Assembly (NCBI RefSeq): GCF_028737265.1
Contig: NZ_JAQZAK010000008.1
Span: forward strand, 62,001-126,000
Direction of reading: 5' to 3'
Source of the DNA: Actinomycetospora callitridis
GTDB taxonomy: Bacteria; Actinomycetota; Actinomycetes; Mycobacteriales; Pseudonocardiaceae
Length of the DNA stretch: 64,000 nt
A program made the position numbers and the translations under genes. The notes under the pieces were generated by a model. That model was not told the origin of the DNA. It did no database searches and saw only the letters and a program-made list of their open reading frames with translations. This document shows, in pieces, positions 15,413 to 23,766 of the stretch (its first letter is position 1; each line of letters starts with the position of its first letter).

Positions 15413-17019
15413 TCTCCTCGGGTCCTTCCTCGCGGGGCGCGGCCCGTGGGGGCCGCCGGTCCGGCCGGCTCCTGGTGCTGCACGCCGGACGGTGGGGTGC
15501 GCACCTGGTCGCGTTGCACCATCTCGGTGCTGGCCTCGGCCAGGGGCGCGAGCGGCGCCGACGGCCCGGCCGCCGGGCTGGGCTTCTTCTCGCTCGCCGG
15601 CTGGCGGGCCGCGTTCGACACCCGCAGCACCAGGGCGACCAGGGCGTAGTTGGCCACGAGCGACGACCCGCCGTAGGAGACGAACGGCGCGGTGATGCCG
15701 GTGTTCGGGATGAGGTTGATGACGCCACCGACGACGACGAACACCTGCCATGCGAGGGCGAACCCGAGGCCCGCGGCGAGCAGCTTGCCGAACGTGTCGC
15801 GCACGGCCAGCGCACTGCGCATCGCCCGGGTGGCGAGCAGGCAGTAGATGAGCAGCAGCGCCGCGATCCCGACGAGGCCCATCTCCTCACCCAGGGAGGT
15901 GAAGATGAAGTCGGTGCTGGCGAACGGCACGAGCTCGGGGCGCCCGGCGCCCAGGCCGGTGCCGCCGACCCCGCCGGTCGCCAGGCCGAACAGGCCCTGG
16001 CTGACCTGGAAGCCGCGGCCGTTGAAGTCGGCGAAGGGGTCGAGCCACACCGAGACGCGGGTCTGCACGCGGGAGACGAACGTCCACGCCGCGAACGCAC
16101 CCGCCCCGAAGATGACCAGACCGATGATCACCCACGAGATGCGCTCGGTGGCGACGTAGAGCATCACCAGGACGATCCCGAAGAACATCAGGGACGTCCC
16201 GAGGTCGGACTCGAAGACCAGCACCGCCATCGCGACGCCCCACGCCACGAGCAGGGGCCCGAGGTCGCGGGGGCGCGGGAACGTCATGCCGAGGAACCGC
16301 TTGCCCGCGCTGGTGAACAGGTCGCGCTTCACCACGAGGAACGACGCGAAGAAGACGACGAACAGGATCTTCGCGAACTCACCGGGCTGGATGCTGGCCG
16401 GCCCGAGGCGGATCCAGATGCGGGCGCCGTTGACCTCCGAGAGGGAGGCCGGCAGCACCGCGGGCAGGGCGAGCAGCACCAGGCCGACGAACCCGGCGGT
16501 GTAGCCGTAGCGCGCGAGGGTGCGGTGGTCGGGCACGAGGACGAGCACGCCGACGAAGAAGACGATGCCGATCGCGGTCCAGCCGACCTGACGCAGGGCC
16601 TCCTGGGTGGGCTCGTCGTTCCCGAGGCTGGCCGCGCGGGCGATCCGGGCGAGGTCGACCCGGTGGATCATGACCAGGCCCAGGCCGTTGAGCAGCGCGG
16701 CGAGGGGCAGCACCAGCGGGTCGGCGTACGGCGCGAACTTCCGGACCGCGACGTGGGCCGCGGCGAGGATGGCCATGTAGGCCGCGCCCAGGTACAGCAG
16801 CGTCCAGGTGAGCTCCTGCTCCTGGTTGGCCTCGACGAGCACCAGGGCGCCGGTGGTGATGACCGCGGCGAAGCCGAGCAGTGCGAGCTCGACCCCGCGA
16901 CGCGTGGACACGGCGGCCGCGACCGCGGGCCGCATGGCCGTGCGGTCGGCCGGACGCTCGATCCCGGGGGCCCCGGCGGAGCCGGGGCCGGCGCCGCCGG
17001 GAGCGGTCGGGCGCGTCAC
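15409..17019 (-). CDS. rodA: RodA/FtsW-family SEDS peptidoglycan glycosyltransferase
   Basis: 536 residues with about twelve membrane segments. The SEDS signatures are IQPGEFAKILFVVF, the ESDLGTSLMFFG segment and GITAPFVSYGGSS near the C-terminus. It polymerises lipid II into glycan strands in partnership with PbpA. The Pro/Ala-rich N-terminal 30 residues and the 70-residue C-terminal tail are cytoplasmic and probably disordered, possible kinase targets. The GTG start at 17019 overlaps the pstP stop by one base. Confidence 0.94.
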   Translation of the reverse strand: MTRPTAPGGAGPGSAGAPGIERPADRTAMRPAVAAAVSTRRGVELALLGFAAVITTGALVLVEANQEQELTWTLLYLGAAYMAILAAAHVAVRKFAPYADPLVLPLAALLNGLGLVMIHRVDLARIARAASLGNDEPTQEALRQVGWTAIGIVFFVGVLVLVPDHRTLARYGYTAGFVGLVLLALPAVLPASLSEVNGARIWIRLGPASIQPGEFAKILFVVFFASFLVVKRDLFTSAGKRFLGMTFPRPRDLGPLLVAWGVAMAVLVFESDLGTSLMFFGIVLVMLYVATERISWVIIGLVIFGAGAFAAWTFVSRVQTRVSVWLDPFADFNGRGFQVSQGLFGLATGGVGGTGLGAGRPELVPFASTDFIFTSLGEEMGLVGIAALLLIYCLLATRAMRSALAVRDTFGKLLAAGLGFALAWQVFVVVGGVINLIPNTGITAPFVSYGGSSLVANYALVALVLRVSNAARQPASEKKPSPAAGPSAPLAPLAEASTEMVQRDQVRTPPSGVQHQEPAGPAAPTGRAPRGRTRGE

Positions 17020-18404
17020 TACGGCACCTGGCGGCAGTCCCGCCCCGGGACCTGCGGCTCGGTCGTGGTGGGCGAGGCCACCGGGGCCGGACCGGCGACG
17101 CCGGGCGCGGCGGTGGGCGCGGGGACCCCGGGCTGCGGCGCACCGGCCGGCGGCACGGTGCCGGGCAGCACGGCCGGCTGGCACGGCGGGAGCATCTGCT
17201 CGGCGCTCAGCCGGGCGACGGTGGCGCGGGCGCCGTCGAGGTCCGCGACCCGGATGCCGTCGCCGGAGAGCTGCTGGCGCGCGACCGGTGTGAGGTCGGC
17301 GACGCGCAGGCCGGGGTTCTCGACGACCTCCTGCAGCGTCACGCCGAGGAACGTGCCGGGCACGCCCTGGTAGATCGCGACCTGGTCGCCGCTGCTCGCG
17401 ACGTAGTACTGGTTGTCGACGTAGATCTTCGCCGCGATCACGGCGATGAGCGCGAGGGCGACGACGGCCAGCGCGGCGAGGGCCAGGCGCAGGCGTCCGC
17501 GCTTCGCGCCGCCCCGGCGCGGGGTCTCGGAGACCGTGGGCGCGGGCCGCGGCTCCGGCTCGCTGCGGGTCAGCGTCGCGGCGGAGGCGCGCGCGGCCGC
17601 GGAGTCGCCCGGCGGGCGGTCGGGGCGGCCGTCGCCGGCGGCGCCGCCGTAGATGGGGTCGTGCTCGCCGTAGTCGACGTCGACGACGTCGGCGACGATG
17701 CAGGTGACGTTGTCCGGTCCGCCGCCCTTGAGGGCGAGCTCGATGAGCCGGTCCGAGCAGTCCTGCGGGTCGGCGATCGTCAGGGCCTCGGCCAGGGTCT
17801 CGGCGCTCACGACACCGGAGAGCCCGTCGGAGCACAGGAGGTACCGGTCACCCGACCGCGCCTCCCGCACCGTGAGGGCGGGCTCGACGTCGTGACCGGT
17901 GAGGGCGCGCAGCAGCAGCGAGCGCTGGGGATGGCTCGCGGCCTCGTCCTCGGTGATCCGGCCCTCGTCGATCAGGGACTGCACGAACGTGTCGTCGCGC
18001 GTGATCTGCGTGAGCACGCCGTCGCGGAAGAGGTAGGCGCGGGAGTCGCCGACGTGCACCATGCCCAGCCGGCTGCCGGCGAACAGCACCGCGGTGAGCG
18101 TGGTGCCCATGCCGTCGAGGTCGGGCTCCTCGCTGACGAGCTCGGTGATCGCGTCGTTGCCCTGGGCGGTGGCCTCGGCGAGCTCGCCCAGGAGGTCGTC
18201 ACCGGGCTCGTCGTCGTCGAGCGGCACGAGGGCGGCGATGACCAGCTTCGAGGCCACCTCGCCGGCCGCGTGTCCGCCCATGCCGTCGGCGAGGGCGAGC
18301 AGGCGCGGGCCCGCGTAGACCGAGTCCTGGTTGTTCTGCCGTACCAGGCCCCGGTCACTGCGAGCGGAGTAGCGCAGCACCAGGGTCACGGGTCGATCCT
18401 GCAC
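17019..18404 (-). CDS. pstP: PP2C-type Ser/Thr protein phosphatase PstP
   Basis: 461 residues. The PP2C domain (about 8-240) carries the metal-binding motifs ADGMGGHAAG, VGDSRAYL, SDGLSG and GGPDNVT. A basic linker, one membrane helix (about 300-325) and an extracellular region rich in Pro/Ala with two distant cysteines follow. It reverses phosphorylation by PknA and PknB. An ATG at 18404 and an internal GTG at 18389 are both possible starts; the first matches the length of the mycobacterial N-terminus. It lies 73 bp after fhaB, behind a hairpin. Confidence 0.94.
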   Translation of the reverse strand: MQDRPVTLVLRYSARSDRGLVRQNNQDSVYAGPRLLALADGMGGHAAGEVASKLVIAALVPLDDDEPGDDLLGELAEATAQGNDAITELVSEEPDLDGMGTTLTAVLFAGSRLGMVHVGDSRAYLFRDGVLTQITRDDTFVQSLIDEGRITEDEAASHPQRSLLLRALTGHDVEPALTVREARSGDRYLLCSDGLSGVVSAETLAEALTIADPQDCSDRLIELALKGGGPDNVTCIVADVVDVDYGEHDPIYGGAAGDGRPDRPPGDSAAARASAATLTRSEPEPRPAPTVSETPRRGGAKRGRLRLALAALAVVALALIAVIAAKIYVDNQYYVASSGDQVAIYQGVPGTFLGVTLQEVVENPGLRVADLTPVARQQLSGDGIRVADLDGARATVARLSAEQMLPPCQPAVLPGTVPPAGAPQPGVPAPTAAPGVAGPAPVASPTTTEPQVPGRDCRQVP

Positions 18405-18422
18405 GGGAGGGGATGGGGGAAC

Positions 18423-18449
18423 GACACCCGGGTCCGGATGACGGGTGTC
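18423..18449. promoter_or_regulatory. Inverted repeat in the fhaB-pstP spacer
   Basis: GACACCCG (18423-18430) and CGGGTGTC (18442-18449) pair perfectly over eight bases with an 11-base loop. This is the only sizeable gap inside the kinase operon, so the stem may tune expression of pstP relative to the fha genes or mark an internal promoter. Confidence 0.4.
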
Positions 18450-18477
18450 TCCGCGGCGGAGTCGGGCGCCGCCGCGG

Positions 18478-18957
18478 TCATGACCGGAGCTCGATGACCG
18501 TCTTGCCGATCCGGATCGGCGTGCCGAGCGGCACGCGGGTCGGTCCGGAGACCTTGTTGCGGTCGAGGTACGTGCCGTTGGTGGACCCGAGATCCTCGAC
18601 GTACCAGTCGTCGCCGGACTGGGAGATCCGCGCGTGCCGGGTCGACGCGTAGTCGTCGTCGAGCACGAGCGTGGAGTCGTCCGCCCGCCCGATCATGATC
18701 GGGCGGCCGTCGAGGGCGATACGGGTGCCCGCGAGGGCACCGGCGGTGACGATCAGGGCCTTGGGGCCCGAGCGGCCGCCGCCGCGGGCCGGCTTGGACG
18801 TACCCCCTCGCGGGGGCCGTCGGCCGCCGGGCGCCGCGGCCCGCAGACCCGAGGCCGCGTAGAGGTCGCTGCGCACGACCCGCAACGCGGCGAGGACGAA
18901 CAGCCACAAGAGGGCCAGGAATCCGGCTCTCGTGATCTGGAGGACGAGTTCGGGCAC
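18478..18957 (-). CDS. fhaB: FHA-domain membrane protein FhaB
   Basis: 159 residues. One N-terminal membrane segment (about 10-28) is followed by a basic, Gly/Pro-rich linker and a C-terminal FHA domain with IGRADDSTLVLDDDYASTRHARI and DLGSTNGTYL, the phosphothreonine-binding residues. In Mycobacterium the orthologue (FipA) links phosphorylated FtsZ and FtsQ. It starts with GTG at 18957, 19 bp after fhaA. Confidence 0.93.
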   Translation of the reverse strand: MPELVLQITRAGFLALLWLFVLAALRVVRSDLYAASGLRAAAPGGRRPPRGGTSKPARGGGRSGPKALIVTAGALAGTRIALDGRPIMIGRADDSTLVLDDDYASTRHARISQSGDDWYVEDLGSTNGTYLDRNKVSGPTRVPLGTPIRIGKTVIELRS

Positions 18958-18976
18958 GCCGTCGGGCCTTCGGACC

Positions 18977-20281
18977 TCAGCCCTGCGCGCGGAACAGCAG
19001 AGCCGAGTGGCCGACGCGGATGGTGTCGCCGTCGGCGAGCTGCCACGTCTGCACGGGCGTCCCGTTGACGGTGGTGCCGTTCGTCGACCCGAGGTCCGAC
19101 AGAGTGGCCTGCTGGCCGTCCCAGTTGATCTCGAGGTGACGGCGGGAGACGCCGGTGTCGGCGAGGCGGAACTGGGCGTCCTGACCGCGGCCGATGACGT
19201 TCGAGCCGTTCACCAGCTGGTACGAGCGGTTCGAGCCGTCGTCCAGGGTCAGCGACGCGGTGAGCTGGCGGGTCTGCACGCCGCCGTAGCCGCCACCCTG
19301 CTGGCCGTACTGGTCGTAGCCGCCCTGCTGGGCGTACGGGTCGTACCCGCCCTGGCCGTACTGGCCGCCGTAGCCGCCACCCTGCTGCGGGTAGCCCTGG
19401 GGCTGGCCGTACTGGTCGTAGCCCTGCGGCTGGCCGTAGCCCTGCTGGGGCTGGCCGTACTGGTCGTAGCCCTGGGGCTGGCCGTAGCCCTGCTGCCCGT
19501 ACTGGTCGTAGCCCTGCTGGCCGTAGCCCTGCTGGGGCTGCCCGTACTGGTCGTACCCGGGCTGCTGGCCGTAGCCCTGCTGGGGCTGGCCGTACTGGTC
19601 GTACCCGGGCTGCTGGCCGTAGCCCTGCTGCGGGTAGCCACCCTGCTGCGCGTACGGGTCGTAGCCACCCTGCTGCGGGTAACCACCCTGCTGCGGGTAA
19701 CCCTGCGGCTGGCCGTACTGGTCGTAGCCACCCTGCTGCGGGTAGCCGCCCTGCTGGGGGTAGCCCTGCTGAGGCTGGCCGTACTGGTCGTATCCGGGCT
19801 GGCCGTAGTTGCCGTCACGACCCTGCTGGTCGTCCGGGTAGCGGCCGGGTGCCTGACTCATGGGCTGTTCTCCTGCGGATCGGGGGCTCGCGGCCCGTCG
19901 CCGCGACGCGTCGGGGTCAACGGACGACCTGGTGCGGAACTGTCCCGTGTGCAGCGCGTCGGAACGCTCCAGAGAGACTACGACCTCACCGTAAGTCTCC
20001 CACCCGCCCTCCGTGAGGTGCTCCTCCACGACCTCGATGAGCGAGTGGGTGATGGTCTCCTCGTCGCCGGCCAGGCGTTCGTGGTCCGCGGGACTGAGCA
20101 CCACCGTGTACTGATTGGGCGCCAAGCGGCGCCCACCTGCCAACTCTCGCACGCCGTCCTCCGCCTCACGGCGAAGACCCTGTGCGATCTCCTGCGGGAC
20201 GACCTTGCCGCCGAACACGCGTGCGAAGGCGTCACCCACCAGACCTTCGAGCTTGCGCTCGAAGCGCTGTGCGCGCCCCAC
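18977..20281 (-). CDS. fhaA: FHA-domain protein FhaA with DUF3662 domain and long Gln/Gly/Tyr-rich linker
   Basis: 434 residues. Residues 5-125 form the DUF3662 domain (RFERKLEGLVGDAFARVFGG... HTGQFR). Residues about 158-335 are an extreme low-complexity stretch of repeated GYDQYGQPQ and GGYPQQ units. The C-terminal FHA domain (about 345-432) has IGRGQDAQFRLADTGVSRRH and DLGSTNGTTV. In Mycobacterium FhaA binds the phosphorylated pseudokinase domain of MviN and regulates late peptidoglycan steps. I use GTG 20281 because GAGGAGGGA lies six bases upstream and the conserved sequence begins there. It heads the operon. Confidence 0.93.
   Translation of the reverse strand: MGRAQRFERKLEGLVGDAFARVFGGKVVPQEIAQGLRREAEDGVRELAGGRRLAPNQYTVVLSPADHERLAGDEETITHSLIEVVEEHLTEGGWETYGEVVVSLERSDALHTGQFRTRSSVDPDASRRRAASPRSAGEQPMSQAPGRYPDDQQGRDGNYGQPGYDQYGQPQQGYPQQGGYPQQGGYDQYGQPQGYPQQGGYPQQGGYDPYAQQGGYPQQGYGQQPGYDQYGQPQQGYGQQPGYDQYGQPQQGYGQQGYDQYGQQGYGQPQGYDQYGQPQQGYGQPQGYDQYGQPQGYPQQGGGYGGQYGQGGYDPYAQQGGYDQYGQQGGGYGGVQTRQLTASLTLDDGSNRSYQLVNGSNVIGRGQDAQFRLADTGVSRRHLEINWDGQQATLSDLGSTNGTTVNGTPVQTWQLADGDTIRVGHSALLFRAQG
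19277..19810. repeat. Imperfect tandem repeats encoding the FhaA linker
   Basis: This stretch is built of repeated units such as CTGGCCGTACTGGTCGTA and CCCTGCTGCGGGTA in varying order, encoding TyrAspGlnTyrGlyGln and TyrProGlnGln blocks on the minus strand. Copy number is likely to vary between strains by slippage or recombination. Confidence 0.85.
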
Positions 20282-20370
20282 CGCGATCCCTCCTCGTCCG
20301 ACACTCAACCGGTCGCCTCGCATGACTGCTGCCCGGTCCGGAGTGTCGCCACACCGGCCGGGCAGTTCCG

Positions 20371-20376
20371 ATGGTA
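20371..20376 (-). promoter_or_regulatory. Possible -10 box of the fhaA-pknB operon
   Basis: Read on the minus strand this is TACCAT, placed so that the leader before GTG 20281 would be about 80 bases. No -35 consensus is seen, so this is only the best match in the 174-bp space before the tRNA gene. Confidence 0.3.
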
Positions 20377-20432
20377 TCGGTCGCCGTCGCGAGGGCGTGG
20401 ACCTCCTTCCGGAAGGCCCGAAAGCGCCGTGC

Positions 20433-20438
20433 TAGCGT
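20433..20438 (+). promoter_or_regulatory. -10 box of tRNA-Leu
   Basis: TAGCGT (TANNNT) lies 18 bases before the mature tRNA 5' end. A perfect 12-bp palindrome (CCTTCCGGAAGG, 20405-20416) is just upstream, near the -35 position. Confidence 0.4.
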
Positions 20439-20455
20439 TCGAACCAGATCACTCG

Positions 20456-20538
20456 GGGCGAGTGGCGGAATGGCAGACGCGCACGGTTCAGGTCCGTGTA
20501 TCCGAAAGGATGTGGGGGTTCAACTCCCCCCTCGCCCA
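20456..20538 (+). tRNA. tRNA-Leu (anticodon CAG)
   Basis: The acceptor stem GGGCGAG (20456-20462) pairs with CTCGCCC (20531-20537). The anticodon stem CACGG/CCGTG encloses TTCAGGT, giving anticodon CAG at 20489-20491. A variable arm (TATCCGAAAGGATG) typical of class II leucine tRNAs and a T arm with GGGGGTTCAACTCCCCC follow. The discriminator is A and CCA is not encoded. A tRNA-Leu beside fhaA is also found in Mycobacterium tuberculosis. Confidence 0.95.
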
Positions 20539-20740
20539 CCCCCTCCGGTTCCACCCCGCGTGCCCTTCGGCACGCTCGTCGTCCCCCGCGTGTCGTCCGC
20601 CGCGGGCCGGACCACCTCCACGCCAAGGCGCCGTCCTGTGCGCCCGGTGCGCCGGGCGGCCCTGGGCGTCGCGCCGACGCCCGCGTGCGGGACCCTGGAA
20701 CCCTGCGGTTCCCACCCACCCCCGGAGAGGACGCCCCCGG

Positions 20741-22036
20741 ATGCACGACGCACGGCTCCTGCTCGAGCTCGGTGACGAGGCGGTCCGCCGTCTGGGTCGG
20801 CGCGGCTACGCGCTCGACCTGTCCGGCCTCGAGGCGCTGTCGTCGCGACGGGCGCGGGCCATCGGCGCGGTCGACGAGCTGCGCGCCGAGTCGAAACGGG
20901 CCGCCGGCGAGGTCGGGAAGGCCGCGAAGAGCGGGTCGCCGTCGGCCGACGTCGACCGGCTCAAGGAGCGCGCCCGCGAGCTCAAGGAGCGCATCCGCGA
21001 GGCCGAGGAGGAGGTCGAGGCCGCGGAGGCCGCGCTGCGCGACCTGCTGCTCACGATCCCCAACCTGCCCTCCGACGCCGCCCCCGACGGTGCCTCCGAG
21101 GCCGACGCCGTCGAGGTCCGCCGCGTCGGCGACCCCCCGGCGCTCGACGCCCCGCGCGACCACGTCGAGCTGGGCGAGGCGATGGGCATCCTCGACTTCG
21201 GTCGCGCGGCCAAGCTCTCGGGCGCCCGGTTCAGCATCGCGCGCGGACCGGGGGCGGTGCTCGAGCGGGCGCTGGCGACGTTCTTCCTCACGCTGCACAC
21301 CGGCCGGCACGGCTACACCGAGTTCTCCGTCCCGTACCTCGTCACCGGGACGACGATGACGGGCACCGGCCAGCTGCCGAAGTTCGCCGACGACCTGTTC
21401 CGCACCGGCACCGACGAGCGTGACCTCTGGCTCATCCCCACCGCCGAGGTCCCGCTCACGGCGCTGCACGCCGACGAGATCCTCCCCACCGAGTCGTTGC
21501 CGCGGGCGTACACGTCGTGGACACCGTGCTTCCGCTCCGAGGCGGGCTCCTACGGTCGCGACACCCGGGGCATCCTGCGGCTCCACCAGTTCTCCAAGGT
21601 CGAGCTGGTGCGCGTCTGCGCCGCCGAGGAGTCGGACGCCGAGCTCGAGACGATGCTCGCCCACGCCGAGGCGTGCCTGCAGGAGCTCGGGCTCGCCTAC
21701 CGGGTCGTGCGGCTCGCGGCCGGCGACATGGGGTTCAACGCCCGGCTGACCTACGACATCGAGGTGTGGCTGCCGAGCCAGGGCACCTACCGCGAGATCT
21801 CGTCGTGCTCCGACTGCGGCACGTTCCAGGCCCGCCGTTCCGGCATCCGGTCGAAGGACGCGCACGGCGGGCGGGGCCAGGTGGCGACGCTGAACGGCTC
21901 CGGGCTGCCGATCGGGCGGACCATGGCCGCGGTGCTCGAGCAGTGCCAGGCCGAGGACGGCTCGGTGACGCTGCCCGAGGTGCTCGTGCCCTACACCGGC
22001 TTCCGGCGGCTGCTGCCCGACGGCACCACGAAGTAG
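20741..22036 (+). CDS. serS: Seryl-tRNA synthetase
   Basis: 431 residues. The N-terminal arm (about 30-105) is a two-helix coiled coil that binds the tRNA-Ser long variable arm. The class II core has motif 2 CFRSEAGSYGRDTRGILR and motif 3 NGSGLPIGRTMAAVLE. It charges tRNA-Ser, and also tRNA-Sec where present. The ATG at 20741 follows GGAGAGG by eight bases. A 6-bp GGAACC/GGTTCC hairpin lies at 20697-20712 in the leader. Its stop directly abuts the convergent thioesterase stop. Confidence 0.96.
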   Translation: MHDARLLLELGDEAVRRLGRRGYALDLSGLEALSSRRARAIGAVDELRAESKRAAGEVGKAAKSGSPSADVDRLKERARELKERIREAEEEVEAAEAALRDLLLTIPNLPSDAAPDGASEADAVEVRRVGDPPALDAPRDHVELGEAMGILDFGRAAKLSGARFSIARGPGAVLERALATFFLTLHTGRHGYTEFSVPYLVTGTTMTGTGQLPKFADDLFRTGTDERDLWLIPTAEVPLTALHADEILPTESLPRAYTSWTPCFRSEAGSYGRDTRGILRLHQFSKVELVRVCAAEESDAELETMLAHAEACLQELGLAYRVVRLAAGDMGFNARLTYDIEVWLPSQGTYREISSCSDCGTFQARRSGIRSKDAHGGRGQVATLNGSGLPIGRTMAAVLEQCQAEDGSVTLPEVLVPYTGFRRLLPDGTTK

Positions 22037-22846
22037 CTACCTCCGGATGGCCGCGAGCTGGTGCGCGTGGCCGACGAGGCGCCCGGCCGGGTCCCACACG
22101 CGGCACGTCTCGTGCATGCGGTCCGCGCCGGCGCGCTCGACCCACTGCACCACCCGCAGCGGGCCGGGTACGGGGGCCGCGACGACGTGCGCCGAGAGCG
22201 ACATCGTCGGCGACCAGCCCGCGAGCCCCATGTCGAACGTGGCCGGCGGCAGGATGTCCAGCGCCACGAGCAGGCCCTCCGGGGTCCACGGCTCGCCCGA
22301 GTCCAGCGACACCCAGCCCGCGATGCGGCCCTCGCCGGACGGGCGGCCCTGCAGGAACCCGGTGGTCCGCGGGTCGAGCCGGGTGTCGACGACACCCATG
22401 ATCGGCAGCGAGCCGCGCCCGTCGTCGGTGGCCGTCGGGCTGCGCGGGCAGTCCTCGAAGGGCGTGAACTCCGGCGGCCCGGGCTCGTGGTCGTCCGGCG
22501 ACAGCGCGGCGGGCGGGCCGAGCACGCAGGCCGCCTCGACGGCCGGCCCGTCCTGGTCGAGGCGCACCCGGAGCTGCGACGCCCCGCGCCCGAGCCGCAG
22601 GACGGTGACCTGCATGGTCGCCGGCCCGGGCTCGGGGGCCTGCAGGAACGTGCCGGTCACCGCCTGCGGGCAGGTGTGGTCCGGTCGTTCGTCGGCGATC
22701 GCCGCCCGGGCCGCCCGCGCCAGCACGGCCAGCAGGTAGCCGCCGTGCAGCTTGGGCCCGATGCTCCACTGCTCGTCGAGCAGGATCGCGTAGTGACCGG
22801 GCCGCTCGGTCGGCTCGGGGCGCGTCGCCTTGTCGAACTCAGCCAC
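22037..22846 (-). CDS. Acyl-CoA thioesterase-like protein (double hot-dog)
   Basis: 269 residues with the two-part hot-dog layout of TesB-like thioesterases (PF13622). LHGGYLLAVLARAA comes near the N-terminus, and the C-terminal half has SLSAHVVAAPVPGPLRVVQWVERAG and ETCRVWDPAGRLVGHAHQLAAIR. It probably hydrolyses acyl-CoAs in the cytoplasm, with unknown chain preference. The start is the GTG at 22846 with GGGGAA upstream. Confidence 0.85.
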   Translation of the reverse strand: MAEFDKATRPEPTERPGHYAILLDEQWSIGPKLHGGYLLAVLARAARAAIADERPDHTCPQAVTGTFLQAPEPGPATMQVTVLRLGRGASQLRVRLDQDGPAVEAACVLGPPAALSPDDHEPGPPEFTPFEDCPRSPTATDDGRGSLPIMGVVDTRLDPRTTGFLQGRPSGEGRIAGWVSLDSGEPWTPEGLLVALDILPPATFDMGLAGWSPTMSLSAHVVAAPVPGPLRVVQWVERAGADRMHETCRVWDPAGRLVGHAHQLAAIRR

Positions 22847-22960
22847 TGTCGTTCCCCGCCGTGCCGAAGAGATCGCAGGTCAGTCCTCCTTCGTCGGACT
22901 GCACTGCGACTCCGGCGCGAGCGGCGGCGCCTGGCGGCGCCGAATCTGCGGCTCCTCCCG

Positions 22961-23515
22961 TCACGACTGCGGCGGGCGCGGCCAGTCGGCGGCGTCGTCG
23001 CGCGGCGGGTGCGTGGGGCGTGTCGGCTCGGTCGTCGGCTCGGTGGCACCCCGGGTGGGCGGGCCGACGGGCCCGGTCGGGGGCTCGGTCGGGCCGGAGC
23101 TTGTCGTCGCGGCGCCGGGGCCGGCGGGCGCCCCCTCCGCGTGCGGCGGGGTCGCGTCCGGGGTCCCGGTCGGCGTGGTGCTGCCGGGGGGCTGGGTACC
23201 GGGGGGCTGGGCGCCGGCGGGGCGGGTGCCCGACGGCGGCGTCACGGGCTCGGTGCCGTCGCCGGCCGCCGCCCCGGGCGCCTTCGGCTCGCCGGTGCCC
23301 TGCTTGGCGACCCGGCCGACGCCCTCGCCGACCTTGGCCTCCGCCTTGCCGATCCGGTCGGCGTACTTGCCGCCGGTCTTCTGGTCGACCCAACGGGCCG
23401 CCTTGCCGACGGCGCCGAGGATGCTCTCCTCGTTGTCGGCGACCTTCTTGCTCGCGGTGTCGCGCAGGTCGTTGGCGAACTGCTTGCCCTGCTGCACGTA
23501 GTCATCACGGCTCAT
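22961..23515 (-). CDS. MT0933-like antitoxin-domain protein with long Pro/Thr-rich tail
   Basis: 184 residues. Residues 1-75 are helical, and GKAARWVDQKTGGKYADRIGK matches the core pattern of the small MT0933/Rv0909-type family (PF14013). Most members are short and are proposed antitoxins of a START-like toxin. Here about 110 residues of Pro/Thr/Gly-rich disordered sequence follow, and no START-like (SRPBCC) toxin gene is adjacent, so an antitoxin role is doubtful. GGAGGACCC precedes the ATG at 23515. The gene is divergent from a Ser/Thr kinase. Confidence 0.65.
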   Translation of the reverse strand: MSRDDYVQQGKQFANDLRDTASKKVADNEESILGAVGKAARWVDQKTGGKYADRIGKAEAKVGEGVGRVAKQGTGEPKAPGAAAGDGTEPVTPPSGTRPAGAQPPGTQPPGSTTPTGTPDATPPHAEGAPAGPGAATTSSGPTEPPTGPVGPPTRGATEPTTEPTRPTHPPRDDAADWPRPPQS

Positions 23516-23693
23516 GGGTCCTCCAGGCCGACGGGGTCCGAGCTGGCACGGTACCCGGGGCACGACCCGGGCCACACCCGATCGGGAGCCGTTCCCGGCC
23601 CGGCCGTGCTGGTTCCGGAGGCACCCCGTGCGGCAGGGTGGCCGTCGGACGCGCCGGGCGGCCAGGCACGATGGGCACGGACAGCGGTCCGAC

Positions 23694-23707
23694 GGACACC
23701 CGTGTCC
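23694..23707. promoter_or_regulatory. 14-bp palindrome upstream of the third kinase gene
   Basis: GGACACCCGTGTCC has 6-bp arms and a CC centre and lies 59 bases before the kinase start. The identical 14-mer occurs at 54399-54412, 65 bases before the DUF1996 gene. Either a shared operator or a 5'-UTR hairpin is possible. Confidence 0.4.
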
Positions 23708-23766
23708 GGACGAGACGACGCCGACGCACAGGGTCGGCAGCACGTGGATCGAGGAGGCGCGCGGGC

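Noticed and set aside
19277..19810. CRISPR-like regular repeats
   Set aside because: The repeats are in frame in fhaA, have no unique spacers and encode the Q/G/Y linker. No cas genes are present.
20697..20712. Possible T-box riboswitch before serS
   Set aside because: There is a GGAACC/GGTTCC hairpin, but the conserved T-box core AGGGTGGNACCGCG is missing, and TGGA would not match the G discriminator of serine tRNAs.
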